NCBI GenBank assembly: GCA_963791635.1
Contig: CAWBTC010000011.1
Span: 62,001-126,000 of the forward strand
Origin: VFMC01 sp963791635
Lineage (GTDB): Bacteria > Actinomycetota > Acidimicrobiia > Acidimicrobiales > Ilumatobacteraceae
DNA: 64,000 bases
Direction: 5' to 3'
A model generated the notes under the pieces. The model had not been told where the DNA came from and did no database searches. It was given only the letters and a program-made list of their open reading frames with translations. Of this stretch, positions 45,436-54,036 are shown one piece after another. Numbering within the stretch: the stretch's first letter is position 1; each line of letters opens with the position of its first letter. A program made the translations under genes and the position numbers.

Positions 45436-46050
45436 TCACCCACCGACACGCCCGAGGACGACGAGCTCGGCGCGGAGGCGCTTCAACCCGTTCCTGATCC
45501 GACTCTTCACTGTGCCCTCGGGCTCGCCGAGCTCGGTCGCCACTTCCCGGTACGTACGACCGCCGAAGTACGCCAGCTCGACCGCTGCCCGCTCCCCAGG
45601 GTGGAGCTTCTCCATCGCTGTCCGGACATGCCCGGCGAGCGCGAGGTCCCAGACCGCTCGGTCCAGGTCGTAGCCGCTCTCAGCTGCCTCACGGGCGTCA
45701 CGCTCTTCACGCTTGCGCCGCGACCCGTCCGAGCGAAGCACGTCGACCGAACGACTGTGGGCCTGGGCGAGCAGGAAGCTGCGCAGGCTGCCTCGCTCGG
45801 GATCGAACCGCTCGGGATGGTTCCACAGCCGCAGGAACACCTCTTGGACCACCTCTTCTGCTCGGGCCTGGTCGGAGAGGACGCGCTTGGCGAGGCCGAA
45901 CACCGCACCTGCATGCCTTCGGTACACCTCGCCGAGCGCCTCTTGATGGAACCGCGCCAACGACAGGACGAGGCCCGGGTCGGAAGCGGCAGTCAGATCG
46001 TCGCGCACCCCCTCAGTACGGAGCAGGTGCGGATCTGGATCACGTGTCAT
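45436..46050 (-). CDS. ECF sigma factor, SigK-like
   Basis: 204 aa. Region 2 (AEEVVQEVFLRLWNHPERFD) and region 4 (AYFGGRTYREVATELGEPEGTVKSRIRNGLKRLR) are intact. Paired with the RskA-like anti-sigma gene, the standard SigK/RskA arrangement. Controls an unknown regulon, often redox- or stress-related. Start overlaps the upstream methyltransferase gene by 11 bases. Confidence 0.9.
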   Translation of the reverse strand: MTRDPDPHLLRTEGVRDDLTAASDPGLVLSLARFHQEALGEVYRRHAGAVFGLAKRVLSDQARAEEVVQEVFLRLWNHPERFDPERGSLRSFLLAQAHSRSVDVLRSDGSRRKREERDAREAAESGYDLDRAVWDLALAGHVRTAMEKLHPGERAAVELAYFGGRTYREVATELGEPEGTVKSRIRNGLKRLRAELVVLGRVGG

Positions 46051-47302
46051 GGTTCAGGCCCTGCGGGCGTGACGGTGCTTCCGGCATGACGGGCGAACGA
46101 TCGAACCTGCCGACCACTTCCACATGATGGGTCTGCGGGAAGAGATCGAGCGAGACCGCCTGGGTGAGGTGGTAGCCGGCAGCAACGAGCAGGCCGGCGT
46201 CACGGGCGAACGCCACCGGATCGCAGCCCACCAGCAGCAGCATCGGCGCTCCGGTGGCGACCAGCACGTCGGTCGCCGCCCGGCCGAGTCCCTGCCGCGA
46301 CGGATCGGCGATGACGACGTCGGCAGGATGCGGTGACCACTCCTCGATCGGGCTGCACACGATGTCGGCGTCGATGTCGGCCAGGTTCACGACGGCATCG
46401 GCACAGGCAGCGGCCGACCCCTCCACCAACGTGACCGACCTGCGATGCCCACCATCGGCCGCCAAAGCTCCCGCGAACAGGCCGATGCCTCCGTACGCGT
46501 CGACGACGCGGCGAGCCCCGGCGAGCTCCTCACCGCCGAGATCACGGACGGTGCGCACCACCAACTCGGCCGCATCCGGTCCGGATTGGAAGAACGCCTC
46601 GCCGCTCACGCGGAACCGTCGGCCCGCCACGTCTTCGTGCACCACCGCGCCCGGCCCCACGCCGACGTCGTCGGGCAGCCCCTCGGGCACGACCTGCTCG
46701 CCCGGACGAGCCGCCGTCCACCACGCGCTCCGATCACCGGTGGCCGCGCTCACTCGTAGGGACACCTCATCGGCGCCGTGGAAGCGGGCCGTGTGCACGA
46801 GCTCGTCGAGGAGAGGATGAGCCACCAGGCAGCGATCGAGCGCGACCGGGTCGTTGGAGCGCGGACGGCGCAGTGCGACGCGACCCCGGCGATCGACCGC
46901 CACCCGCATCGACGTCCTGTAGGCCCACGCCGGCACCGAGCCGCCGGCCATCACCGGTGCATCCGGCAGGCGCGCAGTGCGTCGCAACGCCTCGCGCACC
47001 ACCTCGAGCTTCAGCTCCCACTGACGATCGGGATCGGCGTGCTGCCAGTCGCAGCCGCCGCATCCACGACGCCGAGCGGGACACGGCGGATCCACTCGAA
47101 ACGGCGAGGGTTCGAGCACCTCCACCACCTCACCGCGGGCGAAGTCGCGCTTCGCGCTCACGAGGCGTACTGCCACCTCCTCGGAGGGCAGCACGCCGGG
47201 CACGAACACCACCCTTCCACCCGCTTCACGGGCAAGTCCATCGCCACCGGCCACCAGCTGTTCGATGTGCACGCGCACATGCTGCTGAGGAACCGAGGCC
47301 AC
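46040..47302 (-). CDS. Class I SAM-dependent RNA (uracil-5-) methyltransferase, TrmA/RumA family
   Basis: 420 aa. N-terminal TRAM domain (VRVHIEQLVAGGDGLAREAG), a cysteine cluster CPARRRGCGGCDWQH for a [4Fe-4S] site, SAM motif VVDAYGGIGLFAGAL, DPSRQGLG, and the nucleophile in LLLVGCDPVAFARD. Likely methylates uridine in rRNA or tRNA. Confidence 0.88.
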   Translation of the reverse strand: MASVPQQHVRVHIEQLVAGGDGLAREAGGRVVFVPGVLPSEEVAVRLVSAKRDFARGEVVEVLEPSPFRVDPPCPARRRGCGGCDWQHADPDRQWELKLEVVREALRRTARLPDAPVMAGGSVPAWAYRTSMRVAVDRRGRVALRRPRSNDPVALDRCLVAHPLLDELVHTARFHGADEVSLRVSAATGDRSAWWTAARPGEQVVPEGLPDDVGVGPGAVVHEDVAGRRFRVSGEAFFQSGPDAAELVVRTVRDLGGEELAGARRVVDAYGGIGLFAGALAADGGHRRSVTLVEGSAAACADAVVNLADIDADIVCSPIEEWSPHPADVVIADPSRQGLGRAATDVLVATGAPMLLLVGCDPVAFARDAGLLVAAGYHLTQAVSLDLFPQTHHVEVVGRFDRSPVMPEAPSRPQGLNHDT

Positions 47303-47335
47303 GGCTCCAGCGTACGCACGGCTACCCTCGCTCGC

Positions 47336-48082
47336 GTGTCCGCCACCTCGCCCGCACCGTCTGTCCGCTCGTCAGCCCGCTCGTCGGCCAGCTCCTCAGC
47401 ACCGCGCATCGAGATCGCCCCGAGCGTCCTGCCGGCCGACTTCGCCAAGCTGGGTGACGAGGTCGCCGCCCTCGAGGCGGCGGGTGTCGACCGCATCCAG
47501 TGGGACGTGATGGACGGCCAGTTCGTGCCGAACCTCACGTTCGGACCTGCCGTGATCGCGTCTGCTCGCAAGCACACCTCCCTGCCGTTCGAGGCACACC
47601 TGATGGTGTACACGCCCGACGTGATGGCCGCCGAGTACGTCGCAGCAGGATGCTCGCGGCTCATCGTCCACGTCGAGGCCTGCACACATCTCCACCGCAC
47701 GCTCGCCCACATCACGTCGCTCGGCGCGACCGCGTCGGTGGCGCTCAACCCCGCCACCCCGGCATCGTCGATCGCCCACGTGCTCGACCTCGTCGACATG
47801 GTCCTCGTGATGACGGTGAACCCCGGCTTCGGCGGCCAGGCCTACATCGCCACGATGGAACCGAAGATCCGCGAGGTGCGCGACATGATCGAGCGTGCCG
47901 GCCTCGGTGACCGGGTCGACCTCGAAGTCGACGGTGGCATCGGACCCGGCACCATCGCGGGCGCCGCTGCAGCCGGTGCGAACATCCTCGTGGCCGGGAG
48001 TGCGCTGTTCCGCGATCCGGAGGGTCTCGGTCACGCGGTGAGCGAGCTGCGAGCCGCGGCGACCTCCGCATTCAGCCGCTGA
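47336..48082 (+). CDS. rpe: Ribulose-phosphate 3-epimerase
   Basis: TIM-barrel epimerase of the pentose phosphate pathway. EIAPSVLPADFAKLGDEV, WDVMDGQFVPNLTFG, EAHLMVYTPD, VMTVNPGFGGQAYIATM and EVDGGIGPGTIAGAAAAGANILVAGSALF hold all active-site elements. The GTG near 47336 gives a Ser-rich 26-residue N-terminal extension before the conserved start; an internal start is possible. Confidence 0.93.
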   Translation: MSATSPAPSVRSSARSSASSSAPRIEIAPSVLPADFAKLGDEVAALEAAGVDRIQWDVMDGQFVPNLTFGPAVIASARKHTSLPFEAHLMVYTPDVMAAEYVAAGCSRLIVHVEACTHLHRTLAHITSLGATASVALNPATPASSIAHVLDLVDMVLVMTVNPGFGGQAYIATMEPKIREVRDMIERAGLGDRVDLEVDGGIGPGTIAGAAAAGANILVAGSALFRDPEGLGHAVSELRAAATSAFSR

Positions 48083-48881
48083 TCGCCTCCGGAGGTCGGC
48101 TGATCTTGTCGAGCGCTTCCGTCGCGGCCTTGCGGCGCTGACGACGCGACGGACGGTCGGTGCTGCTGAGGTCGCGCAACGACCGGCCGAGCGCGAAGAA
48201 CAGATGCTTCACGATCACCAGACCGAGCAGGACCAGGAACGCTGCGCCGACCGGGGCGAGGATCGCTCGCAGGATGCGCTTGTCGGCGTCCTTCAGCGGG
48301 GTGATCACGCCCGTCTCCACGCTCGAGCCGTCGAGCAACAAGGTGCGCACCGGCGTGTCCACTCGCGGGCAATCGACGTCGGCATCATCCGCCCCGGCGA
48401 TCTCGTTGCCGCCGAACAGCGGCGCCGGGGCACGCACCGTGGAAGCGAGCACACGAACCTCCGAGTCGACGGCCGCACCGACGATGTAGCGCTGGCCGAC
48501 AGCCAGGAAGCGCACCTCGTCGCCATAGCGCACGTCGATCATCCCGGCGACGGAGAAGCCCTCGATCGATCCCGACAGCACCTGTTCGACCTCGAATCGA
48601 CCGGTGACTGCGTCATTGATGATCATCTTGCCGATGAACACCACCTGCTCGACCGCCGGCGCGGTACAGCCGGCCGGCACCGGGATGAGGCGCGAGCTCT
48701 CGGCGCCTTGGTCCTCGATCGGGGGCAGGGTGGGCACCGGCACCGGCACCGGCACAGGTTCGGGGAGCGAGCCCGCCGCGGCAGATCCACCGAACGCCAG
48801 TCCGAACGCACCCGCCACCATGCCGACGACGACGACGCCGCGCGCCACACCGGCGCGAACGATCGATCGACGTGCTGTCAC
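48072..48881 (-). CDS. Secreted/membrane protein of unknown function
   Basis: 269 aa: signal peptide (VARGVVVVGMVAGAFGLAFGGSAAAG), Pro-rich spacer (EPVPVPVPVPTLPP), an external domain with two cysteines (VPAGCTAPAVEQVVFIGKMI, DADVDCPRVDTP), a C-terminal TM (ILAPVGAAFLVLLGLVIVKHLFF) and a basic cytoplasmic tail. No family recognised. 3' end overlaps rpe by 11 bases on the opposite strand. Confidence 0.7.
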   Translation of the reverse strand: MTARRSIVRAGVARGVVVVGMVAGAFGLAFGGSAAAGSLPEPVPVPVPVPTLPPIEDQGAESSRLIPVPAGCTAPAVEQVVFIGKMIINDAVTGRFEVEQVLSGSIEGFSVAGMIDVRYGDEVRFLAVGQRYIVGAAVDSEVRVLASTVRAPAPLFGGNEIAGADDADVDCPRVDTPVRTLLLDGSSVETGVITPLKDADKRILRAILAPVGAAFLVLLGLVIVKHLFFALGRSLRDLSSTDRPSRRQRRKAATEALDKISRPPEAISG

Positions 48882-48907
48882 GGCTGCGACGCTACTGACC
48901 CGCCCGG

Positions 48908-48986
48908 CCCGGCGGGTGGCAGGCCCGGCGGGTGGCAGGCCCGGCCGGTGGCAGGCCCGGCCGGTGGCAGGCCCGGCGGGGTGGCG
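48908..48986. repeat. 16-bp tandem repeat, 4.9 copies
   Basis: Units of CCCGGCGGGTGGCAGG at 48908 and 48924, CCCGGCCGGTGGCAGG at 48940 and 48956, then a degenerate fifth copy ending at the next stop codon. Lies in the intergenic gap between two minus-strand genes. No spacers, so not CRISPR; a terminator role is possible. Confidence 0.85.
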
Positions 48987-49760
48987 TCAGCGACCCTCGA
49001 ACGTCGGCGACCGCTTCTCCACGAACGCACGGATCGCTTCGGCCGTGTCCTGGGTGGAGAAGTTCACCGTCTGCGCCGCGCCCTCGTCGTCGAGTGCCTC
49101 CTCGAGGGTCACGTTCATCGAGTTGTTGAGCATCCGCTTCGTCATCGCGACCGCGAGCGGCGGGCCCGCGGCCAAGCGCCGTGCCCAGTCGTCGACGAAG
49201 TCATCGAGCTCAGCGTCGTCGATCACACGGTTCACCAGACCGATGCGCTCGGCCTCGGCTGCATCGATGATGTCGGCGAAGAACGCGAGCTCCTTGGCAC
49301 GGTGCAAGCCCACGCGCCGGGGCAACACCCAGGTACCACCGAAGTCGACCGACAGCCCGCGTCTGGCAAAGATCTCCGAGAAGCGGGCGGTGGTCGATGC
49401 CACGACGAGGTCGCAACCGAGCGCCATGTTGCACCCCGCCCCGACGGCCACTCCTCGGACCTTGGCGATCACGGGCTGCGGCAGACGGGCGAGTGCGAGG
49501 CACACGTCGGCGACATGGCGCATGGCCGCCAATTGGTGCACCTGCGGGCCGTCACCGCGGGCAGTGAGGTCGGCGCCCGAGCAGAACGCTCCCCCGGCGC
49601 CGGTGATCACGACGGCGCGGTCGGTGCCGCTGGCGCCGATCTCGCGGAACGTTGCGAGCAATTCGTCCCACATCACGCCGTTGATCGCATTCTTCTTCTC
49701 GGGCCGGTTGAGCGTGATCGTGACGATGCCGTCGGTGCGCTGGACGTCGATGGTTTCCAC
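48987..49760 (-). CDS. Enoyl-CoA hydratase/isomerase family protein
   Basis: 257 aa from GTG 49760. ITLNRPEKKNAING, GAGGAFCSGADLTARG and AVGAGCNMALGCDLVVAS form the CoA pocket; FSEIFARRGLSVDFGGTW gives the second catalytic region. Second crotonase-fold gene of the window. No CoA-ligase or thiolase adjacent. Confidence 0.87.
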   Translation of the reverse strand: METIDVQRTDGIVTITLNRPEKKNAINGVMWDELLATFREIGASGTDRAVVITGAGGAFCSGADLTARGDGPQVHQLAAMRHVADVCLALARLPQPVIAKVRGVAVGAGCNMALGCDLVVASTTARFSEIFARRGLSVDFGGTWVLPRRVGLHRAKELAFFADIIDAAEAERIGLVNRVIDDAELDDFVDDWARRLAAGPPLAVAMTKRMLNNSMNVTLEEALDDEGAAQTVNFSTQDTAEAIRAFVEKRSPTFEGR

Positions 49761-49800
49761 GCACGGCGACGCTACCCACCGACACCCGGCCACCCGCCAT

Positions 49801-49842
49801 CGGCCGATGGTCGTCGGCCGATGGTCGTCGGCCAATGGTCGT
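49801..49842. repeat. 14-bp tandem repeat, three copies
   Basis: CGGCCGATGGTCGT at 49801 and 49815, CGGCCAATGGTCGT at 49829. In the short divergent gap between the hydratase and the next plus-strand gene, so it may affect either promoter. Confidence 0.85.
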
Positions 49843-49889
49843 CGCGGCACAGGGCCGCCCCCGACGGCTGACGTTAGGCTCGGAGCGCA

Positions 49890-50363
49890 ATGGCTCTCTC
49901 TCGCAAGCGACTCGGTCTGGCAGCGATCGCGGTTCTCGCCTACGGGCTCATCCTCGTGGTGGCGTGGGCGAGCCGGCCGATCGAAGATTCGGTTCCTGTC
50001 GGGATGGATTGGTCGCCCACGGTGCTCGTGCCGCCCAAGCCGCAACAACTCGTGTCCCAGCGCGTGGAGTGCAACAACGTGTTCGCCGGCGATCCACGGC
50101 CGGATGAGCCGCTGCCGACCCTCACCGAGCAGCCCAAGGACAGGCCCGCCCTCGCCTTTCAGCGCGAACCCTGCAAGCTGGCCCACGCCGACGCCCAGCG
50201 GAACCTCGTGATCAACTCCATCGTCCTGATCGCCGCGCTCGCCGCACTCGGGTTCCTGGCACGCCGATCGAGGCGCGCCGACGGTGACTCCCCCATCACC
50301 GCACCCAGCACCGCGCCCAACACCGCGCCCAACACCGCCACCCGCAGCACCACGGTCGGCTGA
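49890..50363 (+). CDS. Two-TM protein of unknown function
   Basis: 157 aa: TM1 (LGLAAIAVLAYGLILVVAWA), an external stretch with VECNNVFAGDP and EPCKLAH cysteines, TM2 (NLVINSIVLIAALAALGFLA) and a Thr/Pro/Ala-rich tail made of TAPN repeats. Followed by a 36-residue membrane protein gene four bases later. Confidence 0.7.
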   Translation: MALSRKRLGLAAIAVLAYGLILVVAWASRPIEDSVPVGMDWSPTVLVPPKPQQLVSQRVECNNVFAGDPRPDEPLPTLTEQPKDRPALAFQREPCKLAHADAQRNLVINSIVLIAALAALGFLARRSRRADGDSPITAPSTAPNTAPNTATRSTTVG

Positions 50364-50367
50364 GGTC

Positions 50368-50478
50368 ATGGGATTCAACCCGAACCGACGGCGTGTCGCC
50401 CGCCGAAGCGACATCGTCTTCGTCATCGCTGCGGTCGTCGCGGTCGTCGCTCTCCTGGCCTGGACCGCGTTCGGCTGA
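50368..50478 (+). CDS. 36-residue single-TM membrane protein
   Basis: MGFNPNRRRVARRSDIVFV followed by IAAVVAVVALLAWTAFG: a positively charged N-terminus and one TM. GAGG precedes the ATG three bases upstream, and the gap to the previous stop is four bases, indicating a two-gene operon. Small and often missed by annotation. Likely real because of frame, charge pattern and spacing. Confidence 0.6.
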   Translation: MGFNPNRRRVARRSDIVFVIAAVVAVVALLAWTAFG

Positions 50479-50509
50479 CGCCGCGCCAGCACCGCCCGTG
50501 CCCGCGACC

Positions 50510-50953
50510 TCAGAAGGCGTGAGGGATCACCTCGAGCTGCGTTCCGGTGATGGCGACCACGTCGAAGCGCATGTCGCCTCGCCGGTCGGGATGGTCGGCG
50601 AACCAGCGGGCGGCGAGCAAACGCAGCGTGTGCTGCTTGTGCTCGTCCACCGCTGCCGACGCCGAGCCGAACCGGTCACTCGCCCTCGCCTTCACCTCCA
50701 CGAAGACCACCACCTCGCCATCGGCCACGACGAGGTCGAGTTCGCCACGCTCGCAGCGCCAGTTGCGGTCGAGCACCTCACACCCCCGTCGCTCGTACCA
50801 CACCGCCGCTTGCGCCTCGCCCCATCGGCCCAGCGCCTGATTCGTCGCGCCCCGTGGGTTCTTCTGGGCCGGGTTCTTCTGGGCCGGGTTCTTCTGGGCC
50901 GGGTTCTTCTGGGCCGGGTTCTTCTGGGCCGAGTTCTTTGGTCCCGAGTTCAT
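50510..50953 (-). CDS. UPF0102 (YraN) nuclease-fold protein with a pentapeptide-repeat N-terminus
   Basis: 147 aa. The conserved core from QALGRWGEAQAAVWYERRG through RCERGELDLVVADGEVVVFV to EVKARASDRFGSASAAVDEHKQ has the restriction-endonuclease-like residues (E...GELDLV...EVK). Before it come 34 unusual residues made of PAQKN repeats, coded by a 15-bp tandem repeat. Confidence 0.88.
   Translation of the reverse strand: MNSGPKNSAQKNPAQKNPAQKNPAQKNPAQKNPRGATNQALGRWGEAQAAVWYERRGCEVLDRNWRCERGELDLVVADGEVVVFVEVKARASDRFGSASAAVDEHKQHTLRLLAARWFADHPDRRGDMRFDVVAITGTQLEVIPHAF
50856..50930. repeat. 15-bp tandem repeat, five copies, in yraN
   Basis: Five identical copies of GGGTTCTTCTGGGCC, each encoding PAQKN on the minus strand. 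The identity of all copies suggests recent expansion. Confidence 0.95.
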
Positions 50954-51051
50954 CGCGCACCTCTCACGTCAGGGCCGCAGCGTGTTTGACGGCGGCCGTG
51001 CTGCAATCGGGGGATGCGCCGGTAGTCAATCCAACGACGGACGGGAATCCT

Positions 51052-51093
51052 CAGCCGGTCACCAGCCGGTCGTCAGCCGGTCGTCAGCCGGTC
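51052..51093. repeat. 11-bp tandem repeat, four copies
   Basis: CAGCCGGTC followed by AC or GT, at 51052, 51063, 51074 and 51085. Straddles the 3' end of the hydrolase gene (stop at 51084). Confidence 0.8.
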
Positions 51094-51968
51094 GGGCCAG
51101 CAGGCCGCCGTGAACGACCGCCGAGCGAGATCACGGTGCGCTCGACAGCGACCTCGACGATCGGGCCGTCGTCGACGCGGAGCTGCTCGCCCATCGCCAT
51201 CACCTGAACATCGGTTCGCGACGGGTCGTGATGGAACAGCAGCACTCGATCGACGTCACACGCACGTCCGAGTGTGACCGCGTAGTTCGCCGCGGCATGT
51301 CCCCAGTCGCGCCGTGCCGGCAGCTCGTGCTCGGTGTACTGAGCGTCGTGGATCAGCAGGTCGACGCCGTCGGCCAGTTCCATCGCCGCCGGATGCAGCT
51401 CGCCGAGGCCATCCTCACCAGGACCGATGTCGTGGGGTGAGTGATCGGAGAGATACGCGAGCGACGAGCGGCCGTCAGAGATGCGCAGGCCCATCGTGCG
51501 CCCGCCCTTGTGAGGGATCTCCCGTGCCAACACGGTGAAGCCCTCGGTCTCGAACACGCCCTCTTCGTAGGCCTCGAACGTCCACTCGCCCCGGAGATCG
51601 CTCGGCACGATCGGGAACATCGGTGGCGACATCGCCCGCATCAACAGCGTCTCGGCATCTTCGCCCTGCTCCGGGAGCATCAGCCGCACCCGTGAGTCGG
51701 GACGGTCTCCGGCCGCGAAGAACGGCAGTCCCATCATGTGGTCCCAGTGGAGGTGGCCGAGCAGCAAGGTGCCCACGAACGCCTCGCCCCCGAGCACCTT
51801 CGACAGGTGGCGCAGCCCCGTTCCAGCATCGAGGACGAGCGACGGGCGTTCGTCGGGATCGTGGCCCACCGCCACGCACGACGTGTGCCCACCGACCCGA
51901 GCGAACTGCTCCCCGGGAGCGGGGGTCGATCCACGCACTCCGCATACATGCACCTGCACCCGGCGCAC
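51084..51968 (-). CDS. MBL-fold metal-dependent hydrolase
   Basis: 294 aa. Metallo-beta-lactamase signature in LLLGHLHWDHMMGLPFF (HxHxDH), plus LVLDAGTGLRHL, LAYLSDHSPHD and LLIHDAQYTEHE, resembling the RNase Z-like/PqqB-like subgroup. Substrate unknown. GTG start. Downstream of DUF2469 on the same strand, 57 bases away. Confidence 0.85.
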   Translation of the reverse strand: MRRVQVHVCGVRGSTPAPGEQFARVGGHTSCVAVGHDPDERPSLVLDAGTGLRHLSKVLGGEAFVGTLLLGHLHWDHMMGLPFFAAGDRPDSRVRLMLPEQGEDAETLLMRAMSPPMFPIVPSDLRGEWTFEAYEEGVFETEGFTVLAREIPHKGGRTMGLRISDGRSSLAYLSDHSPHDIGPGEDGLGELHPAAMELADGVDLLIHDAQYTEHELPARRDWGHAAANYAVTLGRACDVDRVLLFHHDPSRTDVQVMAMGEQLRVDDGPIVEVAVERTVISLGGRSRRPAGPTG

Positions 51969-52025
51969 GCTACAGCAACCTGCCTCGGCACCGATGCGAG
52001 TGCGAGCAGCTCCTCGCGAGTGCGA

Positions 52026-52343
52026 CTAGATGCTGAGATCGGGGATGGGGAGCTCCTCGACGTTGACGTCCTTGAAGGTCAGCACCCGGACCTTCGGGAC
52101 GAACCGGCTCTTGCGGTACATGTCCCACACCCACGCATCAGTGAGCTCGACCTCGATCACCGGACGAGTGCTGTCACCCGTCACATTGAGCTTGACGTCG
52201 TTGGCGAGATAGAACCGCCGCTCGGTTTCGACGGCGTACTTGAACATGCCCGCGACGTCTTGATACTCCTGTGCGAGCTTCAGTTCTCGTTCGGCCTCGA
52301 AGTTCTCGAGATCGTCGGAACTCACCGGGAGCCCATCACGCAC
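52026..52343 (-). CDS. DUF2469 family protein
   Basis: 105 aa, GTG start. Matches the small actinobacterial protein encoded near rplS (Rv2901c-like): SDDLENFEAERELKLAQEYQD, VVETERRFYLAND (here AVETERRFYLAND), DAWVWDMYRKSRFV and VRVLTFKDVNVEEL. Function unknown; very conserved neighbourhood. Confidence 0.93.
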   Translation of the reverse strand: MRDGLPVSSDDLENFEAERELKLAQEYQDVAGMFKYAVETERRFYLANDVKLNVTGDSTRPVIEVELTDAWVWDMYRKSRFVPKVRVLTFKDVNVEELPIPDLSI

Positions 52344-52404
52344 GTCATCAGGACCTCCGAGGCGCGACCATCACGGACCAGGGGCCAAACGGCCACAGGA
52401 TGCG

Positions 52405-52752
52405 TCAGCGGTCGCGCTTTTCGCGGATCTTGGCAGCCTTGCCCGAACGGTCGCGCAAGTAGTACAGCTTGGCGCGACGCACATCGCCACGGCGGACGAC
52501 CTCGAGCTTGGCGACCGTGGGGGTGTGCACCGGAAAGGTGCGCTCCACGCCGACGCCGTAGCTGATCTTGCGGACGGTGTAGGTCTCGGCCACGCCACTG
52601 CCCTGGCGGCGGATGACGTTGCCCTGGAAGACCTGGACGCGCTCCTTGTTGCCTTCCACGACCTTCACGTGGACCTTGACCTCGTCGCCGGGCCCGAACG
52701 TGGGCACATCGGTGCGGAGGTACTGGTTGTCGACGAGATCGGTGGACTTCAT
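52405..52752 (-). CDS. rplS: 50S ribosomal protein L19
   Basis: 115 aa. FGPGDEVKVHVKVVEGNKER, VQVFQGNVIRRQGSG, ETYTVRKISYGVGVERTFPVH, VRRAKLYYLRDRSGKAAKI are all hallmarks. ATG 52752, 37 bases after the trmD stop. Confidence 0.98.
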   Translation of the reverse strand: MKSTDLVDNQYLRTDVPTFGPGDEVKVHVKVVEGNKERVQVFQGNVIRRQGSGVAETYTVRKISYGVGVERTFPVHTPTVAKLEVVRRGDVRRAKLYYLRDRSGKAAKIREKRDR

Positions 52753-52789
52753 GGCGCGAACATCCTGCAGGCCTGGAGAAATGGAACAG

Positions 52790-53644
52790 CTAAGGATAGG
52801 CGACGGAGGGGAACTCTTCCAACAGGCGCCGATCGACATCCGAGAGACCGCCGCGAGCCTCGACGAGGTCGGGGCGAGAGCGGATGGTGCGGTACAGCCG
52901 TTGCGCCTGACGCCAGCGCTCCACCTTCGCGTGATCGCCGCCGCGCAACACGTCGGGGATCACCCAGCCCCGGTACTCGCCAGGTCGGGTGTACTGGGGC
53001 TCCTCGAGCAGGCCGTCGGCACCGAAGCTCTCGGTCACCGGGCTCGCCGCGTTGCCCATCGCTCCGGGCAACAGACGAGCCACAGCCTCGATGACCAGGC
53101 ACGCAGCAACTTCTCCCCCGCTCAGCACCACATCACCGACGCTGAGCTCGCCGTCCACGAGGTGCTCGCGCACACGATGGTCGATTCCCTCGTAGCGGCC
53201 GCACAGCAGACTGAAGCCAGAGCCGTCGGACGTCGACAAGGCACGGTCAGCCAGGTCGGCACGGTCAGCCAGGTCGGCACGGTCGGCACGGTCAGCCAGG
53301 TCGGCACGGTCAGCCAGGTCGGCACGGTCGGCACGGTCGGCGAGCTCGTGGGCCATCGCCTGATCGAAGCGGCGGCCACCGGGGCCGAGCAGGAACAACG
53401 GGCGTGGCGGCTCGGCGGCCTCGACCGAGGCGAAGATCGGCTCCGGCTTCATCACCATGCCGGCGCCGCCACCGAACGGGGAGTCGTCGACCGTGCGGTG
53501 CAGGTCGGTGGTGTGCTCACGCAGGTCGTGGAGGCGCAGATCGAGCACGCCGTTCGTGCGGCACTTGCCAAGCAGACTCTCGGAACAGAAGCCGTCAACC
53601 AGACCCGGGAAGATGGTGAACACGTCGATCCGCAAGATGCGCAC
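52790..53644 (-). CDS. trmD: tRNA (guanine-37-N1)-methyltransferase with a tandem-repeat insertion
   Basis: 284 aa, longer than the usual 230-250. RIDVFTIFPGLVDGF, DDSPFGGGAGMVMKPEPI, LLCGRYEGIDHRVREHLVD, VGDVVLSGGEVAACLVIEAV and EEPQYTRPGEYRGW are typical. Between RFDQAMAHELA and GFSLLCGRYEG about 33 residues of ADRADL-type repeats are inserted, in front of the AdoMet-binding knot. The start is GTG 53644 (or TTG 53635); DUF952 diverges 31 bases away. Methylates G37 and prevents frameshifting. Confidence 0.95.
   Translation of the reverse strand: MRILRIDVFTIFPGLVDGFCSESLLGKCRTNGVLDLRLHDLREHTTDLHRTVDDSPFGGGAGMVMKPEPIFASVEAAEPPRPLFLLGPGGRRFDQAMAHELADRADRADLADRADLADRADRADLADRADLADRALSTSDGSGFSLLCGRYEGIDHRVREHLVDGELSVGDVVLSGGEVAACLVIEAVARLLPGAMGNAASPVTESFGADGLLEEPQYTRPGEYRGWVIPDVLRGGDHAKVERWRQAQRLYRTIRSRPDLVEARGGLSDVDRRLLEEFPSVAYP
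53244..53342. repeat. 9/18-bp minisatellite in trmD
   Basis: CGGTCAGCCAGGTCGGCA (18 bp) repeats, interleaved with 9-bp CGGTCGGCA copies, over 99 bases (33 codons). Encodes alternating ADRADL and ADR units. Always a multiple of three, so the frame is kept. Confidence 0.9.
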
Positions 53645-53675
53645 GATCGGCAAGCCTACGGGCGATGATGCGGGC

Positions 53676-53990
53676 GTGATCTTCCACATCGCCGACCGCG
53701 ATCGGTGGCAGCGTTCGCTGACCGCCGGTGAGTACACCGCCAGCACGATCGGGATGGAGCTGGCCGAAGCGGGCTTCATCCACCTCAGCACCGCCGAACA
53801 GGTCCCGGCGGTGGCGGAGCGCTTCTACCAGGGCGTCGTCGATCTCGTGCTGCTGCACGTGGACGAGACGAAGCTGATCGCCGAGCTGGTGTTCGAGCAG
53901 CTCGACGGGGCACCGGAGCCGTTCCCCCACCTCTACGGGCCGCTCAACATCGAAGCAGTGGTCGAGGTGACCGACCCCTTCCTCTGCTGA
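53676..53990 (+). CDS. DUF952 family protein
   Basis: 104 aa. VIFHIADRDRWQRSLTAGEY, EAGFIHLSTAEQVPAVAERF and PFPHLYGPLNIEAVVEV match DUF952 (ADP-ribose-like cyclase-fold, function unknown). GTG start. Diverges from trmD inside an otherwise minus-strand block. Confidence 0.9.
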   Translation: MIFHIADRDRWQRSLTAGEYTASTIGMELAEAGFIHLSTAEQVPAVAERFYQGVVDLVLLHVDETKLIAELVFEQLDGAPEPFPHLYGPLNIEAVVEVTDPFLC

Positions 53991-54036
53991 CGGGCTGCTC
54001 ACGGGCTGCTGGCGGCTGCTCTCGGACGGTCGATGC

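Noticed and set aside
48908..48986. Possible CRISPR array
   Set aside because: 16-bp repeats are contiguous without spacers and no cas genes occur in the window.
53244..53342. Possible CRISPR or integron repeat in trmD
   Set aside because: In-frame coding repeats with no spacers.
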